Positions 43,374 through 54,284 of a stretch of DNA of 64,000 bases are shown one piece after another (position 1 is the stretch's first letter; each line of letters starts with the position of its first letter). A program made the translations under genes and the position numbers. The DNA comes from Hanleya hanleyi. Lineage: Eukaryota; Mollusca; Polyplacophora; Lepidopleurida; Hanleyidae. Where the stretch lies: NCBI GenBank assembly GCA_036873755.1, contig JAVTVY010037335.1, forward strand, positions 62,001 to 126,000. The letters are read 5' to 3'. Below the pieces are notes generated by a model, which made no database searches, was not told the DNA's origin, and worked only from the letters and a program-made list of their open reading frames with translations.

Positions 43374-45140
43374 TTACGAAACGTAATGCCATAGATCTTG
43401 CACGCTACGTTCGTATTTTGCTATCAGCATGCGATATGTATCGCCAAATTTGAGAAACTTTGAATGAAGGCGCTTGGAGGAATAGCCCTGTTTTATAAGT
43501 TTCTGCAACAATGTTTTGAGACGTTGATTGAAATCATCACAATTAACACAGGATCTAGCAAATGCTACTAGGCGAGATATGTATACGCCATATGCAGGTC
43601 CCACTGGAATATTTCTGTCCAGAAAGGGATAGTTTACGATGTCGAAATTGTAATCATCTCTTTTGTCATAAAGTCGACGAGAGAGAATGCCCGCTTCATT
43701 TTTATAGAGATAGAGATCTAAATAAGATGTGCCTGTAGGGCTATCTGTAGTTTCCTTCAAATCCAGTGAAGGTGGATATATATCCTTCACTGCGTCATTT
43801 ATATAGCGATTATCCACAGCGAGAAGATCGTCTATATAGCGTTTAGTGAATGAGAAGGAACGGGCTTTGAATGGATCGGTTTTTGAAAGCGCCTGCATAT
43901 AGTCATATTCATAAGAGAACAGATACAGGTCAGCCAACAGGGGTGCGCAATTAGTACCCATTGGAATACCTATATGCTGTTGATATATTGTGTTGCCAAA
44001 TTTCACATAGATATTTTTAATGAGGAATTCAAGCAACTCTATAAACAAAGAAACATCCCGTGAATGATATCTCTTGTATGTAGTAGAGCTAAAGAATGAT
44101 TTATGGCTTCCGACATTAATATATCTACGATCAGTTTTCTTGAACACAGATACTATTAATAAACTTAGACGGTCAATAAGGTCCTGATGAGGGATTGTAG
44201 AATAGAGAGTCGAGAAATCCCATGTGGATACATGTCTGTACGGTATGTGACCTTTAGCATCAAGTTCCTCCGTAAGACATTTTGAGTTTTTTAATATCCA
44301 CATACATTCAAAGCCAGAGTTTTTAGAAATAGTGGCGCAATACCTTTCCCAAAATGCTTTTACCTCCGGAAGGGCCCTCGTCAATAGGGTTGAAAGAAGC
44401 TTGGTGGTGCAGCTTCTAGAACCAGCTATGAATTTAGCTTTGTATGGTGATTTATGCACTTTGGGAGTCCAGTATACTTTTGGTATGTCGTTATGATTGG
44501 TTGGAAGACAAATACCTCTTTCCCTGAGAAACGTGTTGTGATTGTTAAATAAATCTTCCAGAGTAAATGAAGTTTGGGAGTAAGTAGACGTATTTGATGA
44601 TGATAGGTCTACACTCAATTCTTTAACCAGCACCTGGTAATAGTAATATTTACATATGAATATTATATTATTTGGAGCTTTGTCTGCTGGGACAATGACG
44701 AATTTACTCTGGAGATTTGCAAGAACTTCTTGCGAATTGAGGTTTCTCAGTACTTGTTTTGCTTGGGGAAGAGTACTTCTGTCAATATGGCGGATTGTTT
44801 CAACGACCTTGCTTTTGGTGAGGTCCAGCCAATCAGCGAGTACTGTAAGTTCAACTTTTTCTCGCTTCGACCAATCAATAACGTACTGTTCCAATGCAGA
44901 CAGGACTATCTTCTGGTCAGCCTTCAGATTTATTCTTCTCGGCTCTCTATATTTAAGTCCTTTCATCAGGAGTAATTTCAGGTCCTTATCACTCACCACA
45001 TCAAGGTCACCAGTCACAACATGTTTGCATGGTGTATAGATAAAGTTCGACGATACTGAGGACTCATTCCACGGTACTGCCATCTCCCTCCTCCAGCATC
45101 CATCATCCTCTGCTGAAGTAGTGGATCGAAGCATTGTCAT
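43374..45140 (-). CDS. Intact-frame Penelope-like reverse transcriptase (588 aa)
   Basis: This is the longest uninterrupted PLE frame in the window. Residues 1-30 are read from the antisense of the adjacent PIN-like gene, and PLE homology begins near residue 31 (SSNFIYTPCKHVVTGDLDVV). Next are KGLKYREPRRINL (60-72) and the core motif VPADKAPNNIIFICKYYYY (150-168), followed by YWTPKVHKSPYKAKFIAGS. Palm motifs follow: A (Asp308), B (HIGIPMGTN near 389-397) and C (YIDD, 435-438). The frame ends WHYVS. It lacks the GIY-YIG nuclease and linker that precede this block in the plus-strand fragment, so it would need a nuclease in trans. The true start is uncertain because the first Met lies outside the element. 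Confidence 0.88.
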   Translation of the reverse strand: MTMLRSTTSAEDDGCWRREMAVPWNESSVSSNFIYTPCKHVVTGDLDVVSDKDLKLLLMKGLKYREPRRINLKADQKIVLSALEQYVIDWSKREKVELTVLADWLDLTKSKVVETIRHIDRSTLPQAKQVLRNLNSQEVLANLQSKFVIVPADKAPNNIIFICKYYYYQVLVKELSVDLSSSNTSTYSQTSFTLEDLFNNHNTFLRERGICLPTNHNDIPKVYWTPKVHKSPYKAKFIAGSRSCTTKLLSTLLTRALPEVKAFWERYCATISKNSGFECMWILKNSKCLTEELDAKGHIPYRHVSTWDFSTLYSTIPHQDLIDRLSLLIVSVFKKTDRRYINVGSHKSFFSSTTYKRYHSRDVSLFIELLEFLIKNIYVKFGNTIYQQHIGIPMGTNCAPLLADLYLFSYEYDYMQALSKTDPFKARSFSFTKRYIDDLLAVDNRYINDAVKDIYPPSLDLKETTDSPTGTSYLDLYLYKNEAGILSRRLYDKRDDYNFDIVNYPFLDRNIPVGPAYGVYISRLVAFARSCVNCDDFNQRLKTLLQKLIKQGYSSKRLHSKFLKFGDTYRMLIAKYERSVQDLWHYVS

Positions 45141-48077
45141 TGTTGGAGGATCTGCAGATGCTAGTTGGAAAATAGTTGACTACTTGCCACACTACTACAC
45201 TGACGTGCCTCCTGTCACCAGTAGCATCACTAAGTCATCTGTTCCAGGTGCTACTGTTACATCATTGAGCAGAGACAACTTCAAGCATCAGGTGGCGAAA
45301 GAGTACCGCTGGCTAGATCATGCATGGCGGGTCCTCGAAAAGGAAACTGGGACTGCGGAAAATACATCTTGGGCTGCATACCACGCAAGTCGCCAGCCGC
45401 CAGAAAGTCGAGTCATCTGTCCCACTGCCCTGCTTCCACTCTTGCTTGACAGTGCCCACACAGTGGCAATGATCAGGCACTCAATGGATGTAGTCACGAT
45501 TGCGGTTGAGCATCTGAATCCTGGCTAGACACCAGGGGTCACCCTTGATCAGTCATTATTTGTCTTGGCAAAGCAAATTCAGAGCAGTATGGACAAGATA
45601 AGTTCGTTATCATGTTTGGTGGTCTCCACATTGAGATGGCAGCTCTAAAGACTCTCGGGGACTGGTTGTAAGGAAGTGACTGGGTGCAAGCACTCGTGCA
45701 GGCATATATTGCTACAGCAGGGACGGCCGACTCCTTATTGCGAGCAGCACATGATGCTCGTACAAGGAGAGCACACCAAGTTACAGATGCTGCATTGTAT
45801 ATTCTGCAGCACCGTTCTCATGAACTCTACCGTATGACAGATGCAATGGATGGAGAAGACAAGCTGGAGTTCGAAGAATGGTGCACCCAAAGAGAACAAA
45901 CATTCCCTCAGTTTCAGTATTGGGCTCTTGTGATGAAACTGGAACTTTTGATACTGGTCTACGTACGCTCACTCAGAGAGGCATCATTCACGATGTATCT
46001 CGATGCCCTGACGGAACTTGCTGTCTGGTTCCATGCCCTAGACCACACTAACTATGCCAGGTGGGTCTCTGTTCATTCATCTGAGGGATATGGCTGAACT
46101 CCCCATAAAACACCCACAGGTAGACAGAGAATTCAAAGCTGGTAACTTCACCGTGCAGAAGACAAAGAGGGTGTTCTCTCTACCATCCCTATTGATCAGG
46201 CGCACGAGCAAAACAATGCCTGCATCAAATGGGATGGACGAGCAGTAGGCTTAACGGAAAATCCCAGCGCCTTGCGGCGTTGGATGGTTGCTGGACCAGA
46301 GATAGTCAGGGCCATAGAATTCCAAGATGAACAACAGCATGGGGGGAGGCGAGTAGACACGCGCCACCATGACCAGACAGCAAGTGTTCAGGCCTCATTT
46401 GCTAAAGACGGCCGATCCCTTGTTAGCGTGATCGAAGACCTTGGAAACCCATTTGAGGGAGAAAGCTTTGATCTGGTTGTCCTTGACACTAAAGAAATTG
46501 CAGACCCCGCAGCAGTGAAGACTGTCCGGAATGTGCAGAGGATTGGACAAGACCAATTGAGGACTTACACAAAGAATGTCTGACCGACAGAACCAAGCCA
46601 ATCGATGATACCATTCGTCGCAACAAGCTGAAGGTATTCAGTAGCTCCACCCCAAAAACTGCAAGCAAAGGCTTCTTTGATGACTGATGTGGGACTCTTC
46701 TCACGACTGTACATTGGTTGCCAAACGAGGGACGGAAATCTTGAAGAGTTCTTTCGCCACGAAAATCAGGCATGCCCTCCAGCAATCACTGACGGTGGAA
46801 GCCTTCGTCTAGGTACCAAGAGTGACCTCCTTGCCTGTCTGGAAGACCTTTCTCAGTTCAAATCAGAGGCTCCTGCCACAACCAGTGTAGTTCTTGACGG
46901 TGCAGCCATCATCCAGATGTTGAAACCTGCTGCTGCCATAAACTTTGATGAATATGCTCATCAGATCTTCATCCCGTACATGTCTTCAAAATGCATCACG
47001 CCTGGACCTGGTTTGGGATAGCTATGTGACAGATTCCCTGGAAGGCACAGCGAGAGCAAAACGTGGAAAAGGAGTACGTAGACGTGTAGTGGCTGCTGCA
47101 CCCATACCAGGAAACTGGCAGAACTTCTTCCGCGTTGACAGTAACAAGACTGAGCTGTTCCGATTCCTGACTGAAGCTCTCCTCAAGTCATTCGACCAGG
47201 AGGAAAAGCAGCTGAGCATCACTGATGGCGAAGCAGTTCTCAGTAAACCACCACTGCAGGATCAGATTTCACTCTCTCCATGCAACTACGAGGAGGCCGA
47301 TAGTCGCATGTTGCAGCATAGCACGGACATCACAAGATACTAATCCGGACTGTTGACACAGATGTTGTGGTGTTGGCCGTGTCTGCGGTACAATCGTTAT
47401 AAGCAGGAGATCAGCTTTGGCTAGCATTTGGAACTGGCAATAGTTTCCTGTATTTGGCAGCCCACGAACTAGCAAATGACCTCGGACCCGAGAAGGCCTG
47501 AGCACTCCCAATGTTCCATGCTCTGACGGGGTGTGACACTGTGTCCAGCTTTGCTGGGCATGGTAAGAAGACAGCCTGGGCAACTTGGGAGGTGCTGCCA
47601 CAGCTCACAGACGCACTTCTGCAATTGTCGTGTGCGCCAAGGGATATACCAGAGGATGTCATGCATACCATCGAGAGGTTCGTTATCCTGCTCTATGACA
47701 GAACCACCACATGTACTCATGTTGATAAGGCACGGAAGAAACTCTGCGCCAGGAAAAACAATGTTCAGCAGATCCCACCAACCAGAGCAGCTCTGGAACA
47801 GCACGTGAAAAGGGCAACGTACCAGGGAGGGCATGTGTGGGGTCAGATACTTGTACCAGCATCTGTGCTACCTCCACCGACTAGCTGGGGCTGGACCAAG
47901 ACAGAGGAGGGACGGTACGAGCCACACTGGAGGACACTACCCGAGGCATCCAATACCTGCTACGAGCTTGTATCATGCAAGTGTAACAATGGCTGTGTGA
48001 AGCGCTGCAAATGCAAGAAAGCAGCACTTGAATGTACAGCTCTGTGTGTTTGCGAGGGGGAATGTTCACAGAATTGA
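45054..48077 (+). pseudogene. Repetitive PIN-like gene, decayed, unit 2
   Basis: Collinear with 23428-26451, with pieces 45121-45528, 45684-46097, 46054-46248, 46272-46583, 46677-47021, 46945-47343 and 47511-48077. Most frame breaks are shared with unit 1, so decay predates duplication. A private TGA at 47499-47501 (AAGGCCTGAGC for AAGGCCCGAGC) shortens the last piece. Some residues keep the more family-like state here, for example EYRWLDHA where unit 1 has EYLWLDHA. Confidence 0.6.
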
Positions 48078-48535
48078 CATCTTAAACTTTTATGAGAACG
48101 ATGACTGCGCTCATGCCGACCTATTATAAATGACTTACAACTGATGTGAATCGCAATTTTAAGGGCTAACAGTGATGATTGACCTGTTCATGAAAATGTG
48201 CTTTGTGCTGTTCCAATTGTGCCCAAAAGTATTTCATGATGAAAACGTTATCATTGTTCTAATGAATGTGTAGCCCCACTTTGATTTGAGAAGTAGCGCT
48301 CATATACAGACGGATTGTACGAATTAATGACCATTAGCTAATAATTTCCACATACATGTATGTTACAAGTTGAGTAGATAACTTTACCACCTGTAGTATT
48401 ATTCACATGGATGGTGTTCCTGCATAAATGCGTCATTAGAATATCCATTCTTCGTCTTAATTAGTGTTTTGACCGATTAGCAATCACATATACAGGTTAT
48501 AGCAAATTTAGGGTCCATTATCCCCACTCTTTCAT
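48078..48535. other. Spacer, unit 3
   Basis: Matches 94-551 in full, including the stretch missing from unit 2. No gene. Confidence 0.55.
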
Positions 48536-49721
48536 ATGGAAACAATATCAGCCGGCGGCCATTTTGTAAGATGGGTGCCACGGCCGTCAGGGGCCGAATC
48601 TGCGATGCCCCAATATCCAAATCTTTTTATAATATATTTCTCTATCTTTGTGCCAAATTTGGTGCTTTTATCACAAAATGCACAATTTATTTGCTATGCC
48701 GCCCCCACTATAAGTGTGAGGGCCCTTCAGGAGGTAAAAGCATTTTGGGAAAGGTATTGCGCCACTATTTCTAAGAACTCTGGCGTTGAATGTATGTGGA
48801 TATTGAAAAACTCAAAATGTCTTACGGAAGAACTTGATGCTAAAGGTCACATACCGTACAGACATGTATCCACATGGGATTTCTCGACTCTCTATACTAC
48901 AATCCCTCATCAGGACCTTATTGACCGTCTAAGTTCATTAATAGTATCTGTGTTCAAGAAAACTGATCGTAGATATATTAATGTCGGAAGCCATAAAGCA
49001 TTCTTTAGCTCTACTACATACAAGAGATATCATTCATGGGATGTTTCTTTGTTTATAGAGTTGCTTGAATTTCTCATTAAAAATATCTATGTGAAATTTG
49101 GCAACACAATATATCAGCAGCATATAGGTATTCCAATGGGTACTAATTGTGCACCCCTGTTGGGTGACCTGTATCTGTTCTCTTATGAATATGACTATAT
49201 GCAGGCGCTTTCAAAACCGATCCATTCAAAGCCCGTTCCTTCTCATTCACCAAACGCTATATAGACGATCTTCTCGCTGTGGATAATCGCTATATAAATG
49301 ACGCAGTGAAGGATATATATCCACCTTCACTGGATTTGAAGGAAACTACAGATAGCCCTACAGGCACATCTTATTTAGATCTCATCTCTATAAAAATGAA
49401 GCGGGCATTCTCTCTCGTCGACTTTATGACAAAAGAGATGATTACAATTTCGACATCGTAAACTATCCCTTTCTGGACAGTAATATTCCAGTGGGACCTG
49501 CATATGGCGTATACATATCTCGCTTAGTAGCATTTGCTAGATCCTGTGTTAAATGTGACGATTTTAATCAACGTCACAAAACATTGTTGCAGAAACTTAT
49601 AAAACAGGGCTATTCCACCAAGCGCCTCCACTCAAAGTTTCTCAAATTTGGCGATACATATCGCATGCTGATAGCAAAATACGAACGTAGCGTGCAAGAT
49701 CTATGGCGCTACGTTTCGTAA
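48536..49721 (+). pseudogene. Penelope-like RT, unit 3, recombinant and frameshifted
   Basis: Starts like unit 1 RT1, with the same repeat-derived leader. One A is lost near 49215 (TTTCAAAACCG) and one base near 49384 (GATCTCATCTC), giving three frames: 48536-49264, 49279-49461 and 49491-49721. Motifs A and B are in the first frame and the YIDDLL codons lie across the first break. Diagnostic bases alternate between RT1-like and RT2-like near 49471-49700, and the 3' flank is of RT2 type. Confidence 0.86.
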
Positions 49722-50117
49722 CTTGTGTCTAATTCCGCTTAACCCGGGGCTAGGGGCCGTATGAACCCATGTACTTCAAGATCCTCATGGTACTCATATG
49801 AACAGTCACAATCAAAGCGTGACTGAGATACATCATTCTTTAGATGACGACTTTACAACGACTATTATGGATTAAGAATACTGATCAGCGATACGGATTT
49901 GATATTTTTGGAACATCATGATGTCTTGCTGGCATCATTGAAAACTGTTGACCGCTTCTCTCTTGCAGGAAACAAGCCTATGTTTATGTATACTATGATT
50001 GTCTTTTTGAATTTGGTGCTAATACTGTTATATGGAATATGTCTTTGGATTATGGACGCGGATATTCTCTAATGGACGACGGCTGGATTATGAATGACGG
50101 ACTAGACGCTTGTAATT
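49722..50117 (+). repeat. PLE 3' UTR, unit 3, single copy, ending at the array edge
   Basis: 396 bp from stop to CGCTTGTAAT with no duplicated part. The foldable motif is at 49725-49831. Sequence after 50117 has no match in units 1 or 2. Confidence 0.8.
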
Positions 50118-50539
50118 AAACCAAATCCCCCTTCCCCAGTGCAAAGGGCCGTGTGGACAGCAACAATAAAAACGTGGCTGGGATACAAATCATCACACAG
50201 ATCAGTTCTGTTTCAAGTAATGATTTTAGAAATATGCAGTCAGTAAAGTTACCTCTGGGGCCATTTAACTTCTTGTCAGTACGCCGGGATTTTTTCATTG
50301 GTGCCTGTATATGACGAATTCTGCTGGTAGACGTTTCGTTCCCGAGGCTTGCCCTTTGTACAAATCATTGTGTTTGTAGTTTTCTGACTTCTACTCATGG
50401 TGGAAAATGAAGCGCTTGGTCGGCGTCGGGTCTCACAGACATGTGTTCTGAAGAACTTGCTCTCTATTAATATTCCCTCGTTCAGACCTTTTCCTCTATT
50501 TAACGGTCATAGAGTTCATCATTTTCGACCACATGACTT
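50118..50539 (+). repeat. Fragment of another 3'-end-like repeat
   Basis: GGGCCGTGTGG at 50148 is followed by CAGCAAC-AATAAAAAC-GTGGCTG and GGGATACAAATCATC, a shortened form of the foldable motif. The following CAGTTCTGTTTC and CTTCTTGTCAGTACGCCG recur at 53665-53710, and the second block also at 55190. No gene is seen. Confidence 0.55.
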
Positions 50540-50682
50540 GATAGGAGTAGTATATAAAGGGGATATTGGGGTCGATTTAGGGGCAGAGAACTCTTTTTAA
50601 CAATTCCTGGTTATCTCCCCTGATTCGCACATTTCTGCCCCCAATTCGGATCCAATATCCCCTTTTACTACTTATCAGATTG

Positions 50683-50775
50683 ACGTCACGTATGACGTCC
50701 CATCCGGTCACGTGACATCCGAGTCACAGGTCACATCCGGGCCAAAGGTCACTTCCGGTCACGTGACGGCCCAGC
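50683..50775. promoter_or_regulatory. CRE/E-box/half-site cluster in the left arm
   Basis: TGACGTCA, TATGACGTCC, GGTCACGTGAC (twice) and CCAAAGGTCACTTCCGG fall within 93 bp. The right arm repeats part of it at 53325-53385. Confidence 0.4.
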
Positions 50776-51548
50776 AAGAGTTATCTGCTCCTACATAAGA
50801 CCCGAGTGACTTCCAATGTTAATCTACGGGGAATGAATGTATGGGATAGGAGTATTGGGGTGGTCATTTGTTTGCCTTGCGATGTATAACTCGAGGCCAT
50901 GGGGTGACTTTCGCTGAAAAGTTCAGGCAGGTCTGAAGTGGACATGTGAGGTCCATTCTGGCGCACTGTACAATGTGTCTCAAAGGGAAACCCACTCATG
51001 GACATTTGCGGTATGGGGTGTGGCCCCTTGCTTTCTTCATCTCGAGCAGTAGAGCACGATGGGAAGGGTCTCGAGGCCATGCGTTGACTTTTGTTGGTGT
51101 GGGGTGGGAATATCGTCTATCTGCACATGGGCAATAGAAAAAGGGTATTTGAATGGACGTTTTGGGGTCGCGGTGGGCCAATATTGGTCCGATTGGACCG
51201 TATGTGGCCTTATTTTGAAGTTCTCTTGGGGGACCATCCGATTGGACTAGTGTGTCGTTCGTTTTCGTCATTCTGCACATGCGCAGTCTGACCGTAGTAT
51301 AGAAAGCAGACATTTTAGGGATTCGGGGGGTCTGTTGAGTGATTGAGGGACGATTCTTGATCCGAATGCGTCGTGTGAGGGGTCAAAGTGAAGCCCTCGG
51401 TGTGTGTAGACCACGACTAGAGGGATGTCCACATCATCTGTGACATTGGTGACGTCATCAGTATGAGTAGTAGCCAAAGTGAGCATTTTGGGGTGTGAAG
51501 AAAGGTGTTTGGGGTAGATATGGACCATCCCTGGTCCAAATGATTCCA

Positions 51549-51640
51549 ATGTTATGTTTACGTAGATTAAATGGCTTGGAAAATGACTTCGAACACCAGT
51601 GACATGCGTAAACCATGGCTCTCGTCACCACGAACACCCG
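51549..51640 (-). pseudogene. Lone C2H2 finger fragment
   Basis: The minus frame reads VYACHWCSKSFSKPFNLRKH, a near-canonical C2H2 finger in which the final His is out of register (KHNIGI). It is similar in style to the fingers at 12917-13270. It sits in a 146-codon frame (51458-51898) whose other parts come from the neighbouring minisatellite. Confidence 0.45.
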
Positions 51641-51689
51641 GTGCATAATGAAGCTTTCACAAATATATGTCGTGTTTATAAGCAAGAGC

Positions 51690-51850
51690 TCGGAGCTCGG
51701 GGATGGGACAGTCGGGTGCTCGGAGCTCGGAGCTCGGGGATGGGGCAGTTGAGTGTTTGGAGCTCGGCGCTCGAGGATGGGATAGTCGGGAGCTCGGGAG
51801 GAGCGCAGCCGCTCGGATCTCGGAGATGTGGCAGTTGGGAGATCGGAGCT
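51690..51850. repeat. GC-rich minisatellite of GGAGCTCGG words
   Basis: Irregular 20-40 bp repeats of GGAGCTCGGGGATGGGACAG and variants. They create long open frames on both strands which are taken as artefacts. Confidence 0.7.
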
Positions 51851-51854
51851 CGGG

Positions 51855-52044
51855 GATCGGAAAGGCGAACCCACACGCAGGTCCATCAAGAAAACCAAGC
51901 GTCACTTGGAACAGCATATTGGTTTACCACCCACCGAGGCCCTGGATCAAAATGCGCAAACAACTGTTTCAGGACATGCTGCTTCAACGGAATCCTTGTC
52001 TGTCCGACGACGCTTAGGCCAAAAGCGACCCTGGCCTGAAGATT
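51855..52044 (+). pseudogene. C-terminal ORF fragment paralogous to 53821-53910, unrecognised
   Basis: The frame reads GEPTRRSIKKTKRHLEQHIG and ends SVRRRLGQKRPWPED before TGA. A related fragment at 53821-53990 reads GNPTHRSIVETKHHLEEDM and, after breaks, ARRRLGMNQNE. The shared R-S-I-x2-T-K-x-H-L-E and R-R-R-L-G words suggest one lost gene. The nucleotide match continues past the stop (AAGATTGAACTTTCTCAAA). I do not know the family. Confidence 0.4.
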
Positions 52045-52560
52045 GAACTTTCTCAAACGATGGCTTCTGATTGGACAAAAGCCTACGAGAATTGTAAACA
52101 TAGCCAACGCGGCTCCTCCAGCGTGGGTATGGTGTACTGGAGGGTATAATAAACTGATTGGATTGTCATCCTTGTTGTTGTTGTTCGTTGTTCAGAATAC
52201 TGCTTAGCATGGACTACATCTGAGGCATAGGGGTGTGTGTGTGCGTGAACAAACAACAGTGTGCTTAGTTAGCCGTCTCTCTCTCTCCCCGCGTAGAATC
52301 CTATGATCATGCCCATGCTCATCCTAAGGTATATATGTATATATGTATAGGGGTGTGAAAGTCCGTGTTTCGCTTTTTATATTTCCGAAACAAGTCCTAA
52401 TTTTACATACACCCATTTAGATAGCTCCATACACACTTCCCTTGATTATTCCCCATGGTTTAGGGGTAAAGTCCGTGTTCCGCTTTTAATATTTCCGAGA
52501 CAAATCCTAATTTTACACCCACCCATGACTTGATCGGACTGGACTGAAGGAGCGCTTCAC
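52045..52560. repeat. Simple repeats and a 65 bp direct repeat
   Basis: Contains TTG and CT runs and a TATATGTATA run. The words GTCCGTGTTTCGCTTTT and GTCCGTGTTCCGCTTTT open two ~65 bp direct copies near 52353 and 52470. No gene. Confidence 0.5.
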
Positions 52561-53550
52561 ATGGATACCCTCCACGACCCAGTACGCCCACTATGGGCCC
52601 ACCTCGACCCCAAGACGTCCATTCCAATGCCCTTTTCACACAATTCCCTGTCTGCACATGCGCAGAATGTTGAAAACCTACGACACAGTAGTTCACTCAG
52701 ATGGTCCTCCACGAATGATTCACGATGACACCTCATACGGCCCAATCGGATCACTATTGGCCCACCGCGACCACAAAACGTCCATTCAAATACGCTTTTC
52801 TCTACTGCTCATGCGCAGATAGACGATATTCTCACCCCGCACCCATCCAGTTGGACGCTCCCTCACGAGAGCTTCACGATGACACATCACAGGACCCAAT
52901 CGGACAACTATGGGTCCACCTAGACTCAAAAACGTCCACCTCGATCTGCATGCGTCATCAGCACTTTTCAACAAAATTCAACGCATGGCCTCGAGACCCC
53001 TCCCATCGTGTTCTACGGCTCGAGATGAAGAAAACAAGGGACCACACCCCATACCACAAATGTCCACGAGTGGGTTCCCCATTGGGACTAACAGGGTCCA
53101 GTGCGTCAGAATGAACCCCAGACCTGCGTTAGAATCCACCCCAGACCTGCCTGAACTTTGACCGAAGGTTAACCCATGGCCTCGAGAATTTCCCATCGTG
53201 TTCCACATCGCGAGACAAAGAAAACAAGGTGCCACAAGAACCTATCCCATACATGCATTCCCGTAGATTAATATTGGAAGTCACTGGGGTCTTATGTAAG
53301 GGTAGATAACTCTTGCTGGGCCGTCATGTGACCGGAAGTGACCTTTGCCCCGGATGTGACATATGACCGGATGTGACGTCAATTTGATAAGTAGTAAAAT
53401 GGGATATTGGGTCCGATTTAGGGGCAGAAATGTGCGAATCAGTGGAGATAACCAGGAATGGTTCAAAAGAGTTATCTGCCCCTAAATCGGTCTCAATATC
53501 CCCTTTATATACTACTGATAGGGCTAATATATCACCGCTCTCAAATATTT

Positions 53551-53646
53551 GCATCTAATACCGACCAAGCCGGTGTTAGGGGCCGTGTGGTCATCTCATT
53601 CAAGATGTCCACACAAATAGCTACAATAAAAGTATGGTTGGGATAC
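53551..53646 (+). other. Conserved foldable RNA motif outside a recognisable PLE
   Basis: GCATCTAATACCG opens it and GGGATAC closes it. GTGTGG (53585-53590) pairs exactly with CCACAC (53609-53614). The inner CATCT/AGATG also pairs. The AATAAA word is kept in CTACAATAAAAGTA. Confidence 0.55.
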
Positions 53647-54284
53647 AAATCATCGCATGCATCAGTTCTGTTTCTTGTGATGGCATTTAACGTCTTGTCA
53701 ATACGCTGGCATCTTTTCCACCACCCTTGTTATGTTGCATTTAATTACATTCAAATGTTCCCGTACATTAGGAAAACAGCAATGGTGCTTTATGAACGAT
53801 ATAGCCTGCTGCCGCTTGAAATGAAGGGCAATCCCACGCACAGGTCCATCGTGGAGACAAAGCATCACTTGGAAGAAGATATGAGGATACCACGCCCACA
53901 GAGGTTATGAAAACAACCCCACCTTTTTTCAGGATATGTTGCCCATACAGTATCCTGGACTGCCCGAAGACGCTTAGGGATGAACCAGAATGAATAAGAG
54001 CGAACATGGCCAAAGATTGACGCAACACAAGTGCAGTTTCTCAAAGGGCGGCATATGATTGGATAAGAACAAACATGGCCGAAGATTGAACTTTCTCAAA
54101 TGGCGGCTTCTGATTGGACAATACACGGACAAAAGCACATGAGAATTGTAAATTGGAGCGATATGCAAGAGGTGGGAAAAATTGACGAAGTCAGGCGACT
54201 AAAAAGCAACCATATGACACTACAGGAAAGCATCCCTCGGCACCTAACATTCAGATCCGAGAATACGGTGGATTCTCTGACGTA
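53647..54284 (+). repeat. Repeat mosaic with an ORF fragment related to 51855-52044
   Basis: 53665-53740 repeats 50190-50300. 53821-54150 repeats the 51855-52110 block, including a doubled AACTTTCTCAAATGGCGGC word. No intact gene. Confidence 0.5.

Larger units (their letters stand above)
26359..47984. repeat. Macrosatellite / tandem segmental unit 2 (21.6 kb)
   Basis: This is the second copy of the large unit and has empty sites for the two DNA transposons found in unit 1. The TA site of the pogo-like insertion is single at 38907-38908. The CTATG site of the hAT-like insertion is single at 36201-36205. Gene content and order otherwise match unit 1. Confidence 0.9.
47985..50117. repeat. Macrosatellite unit 3, partial
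   Basis: Homology to the unit start runs from 47985 through the RT copy and PLE 3' UTR and stops at 50117, the PLE 3' terminus (CGCTTGTAAT). The left part matches the RT1 region. The right flank matches the RT2 region. The roughly 8.9 kb that lies between RT1 and RT2 in the full units is missing. Confidence 0.88.
50540..53525. mobile_element. 3 kb inverted-repeat element with ~0.75 kb arms
   Basis: The left arm (50540-51300) and right arm (52560-53525, reverse complement) match piece by piece. Examples are ATATAAAGGGGATATTGG with its complement near 53500, ATGGACATTTGCGGTATGGGG against 53055-53075, and GGTCTCGAGGCCATGCG against 52985-53000. The centre holds a C2H2-like finger, a G-rich minisatellite and a small ORF. 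No transposase is seen. It may be a foldback-type DNA element or two opposed repeat copies. Confidence 0.65.

Noticed and set aside
51458..51898. 146-aa frames on both strands as genes
   Set aside because: Most of both frames is translated GGAGCTCGG minisatellite. Only the lone C2H2 finger part has coding character.
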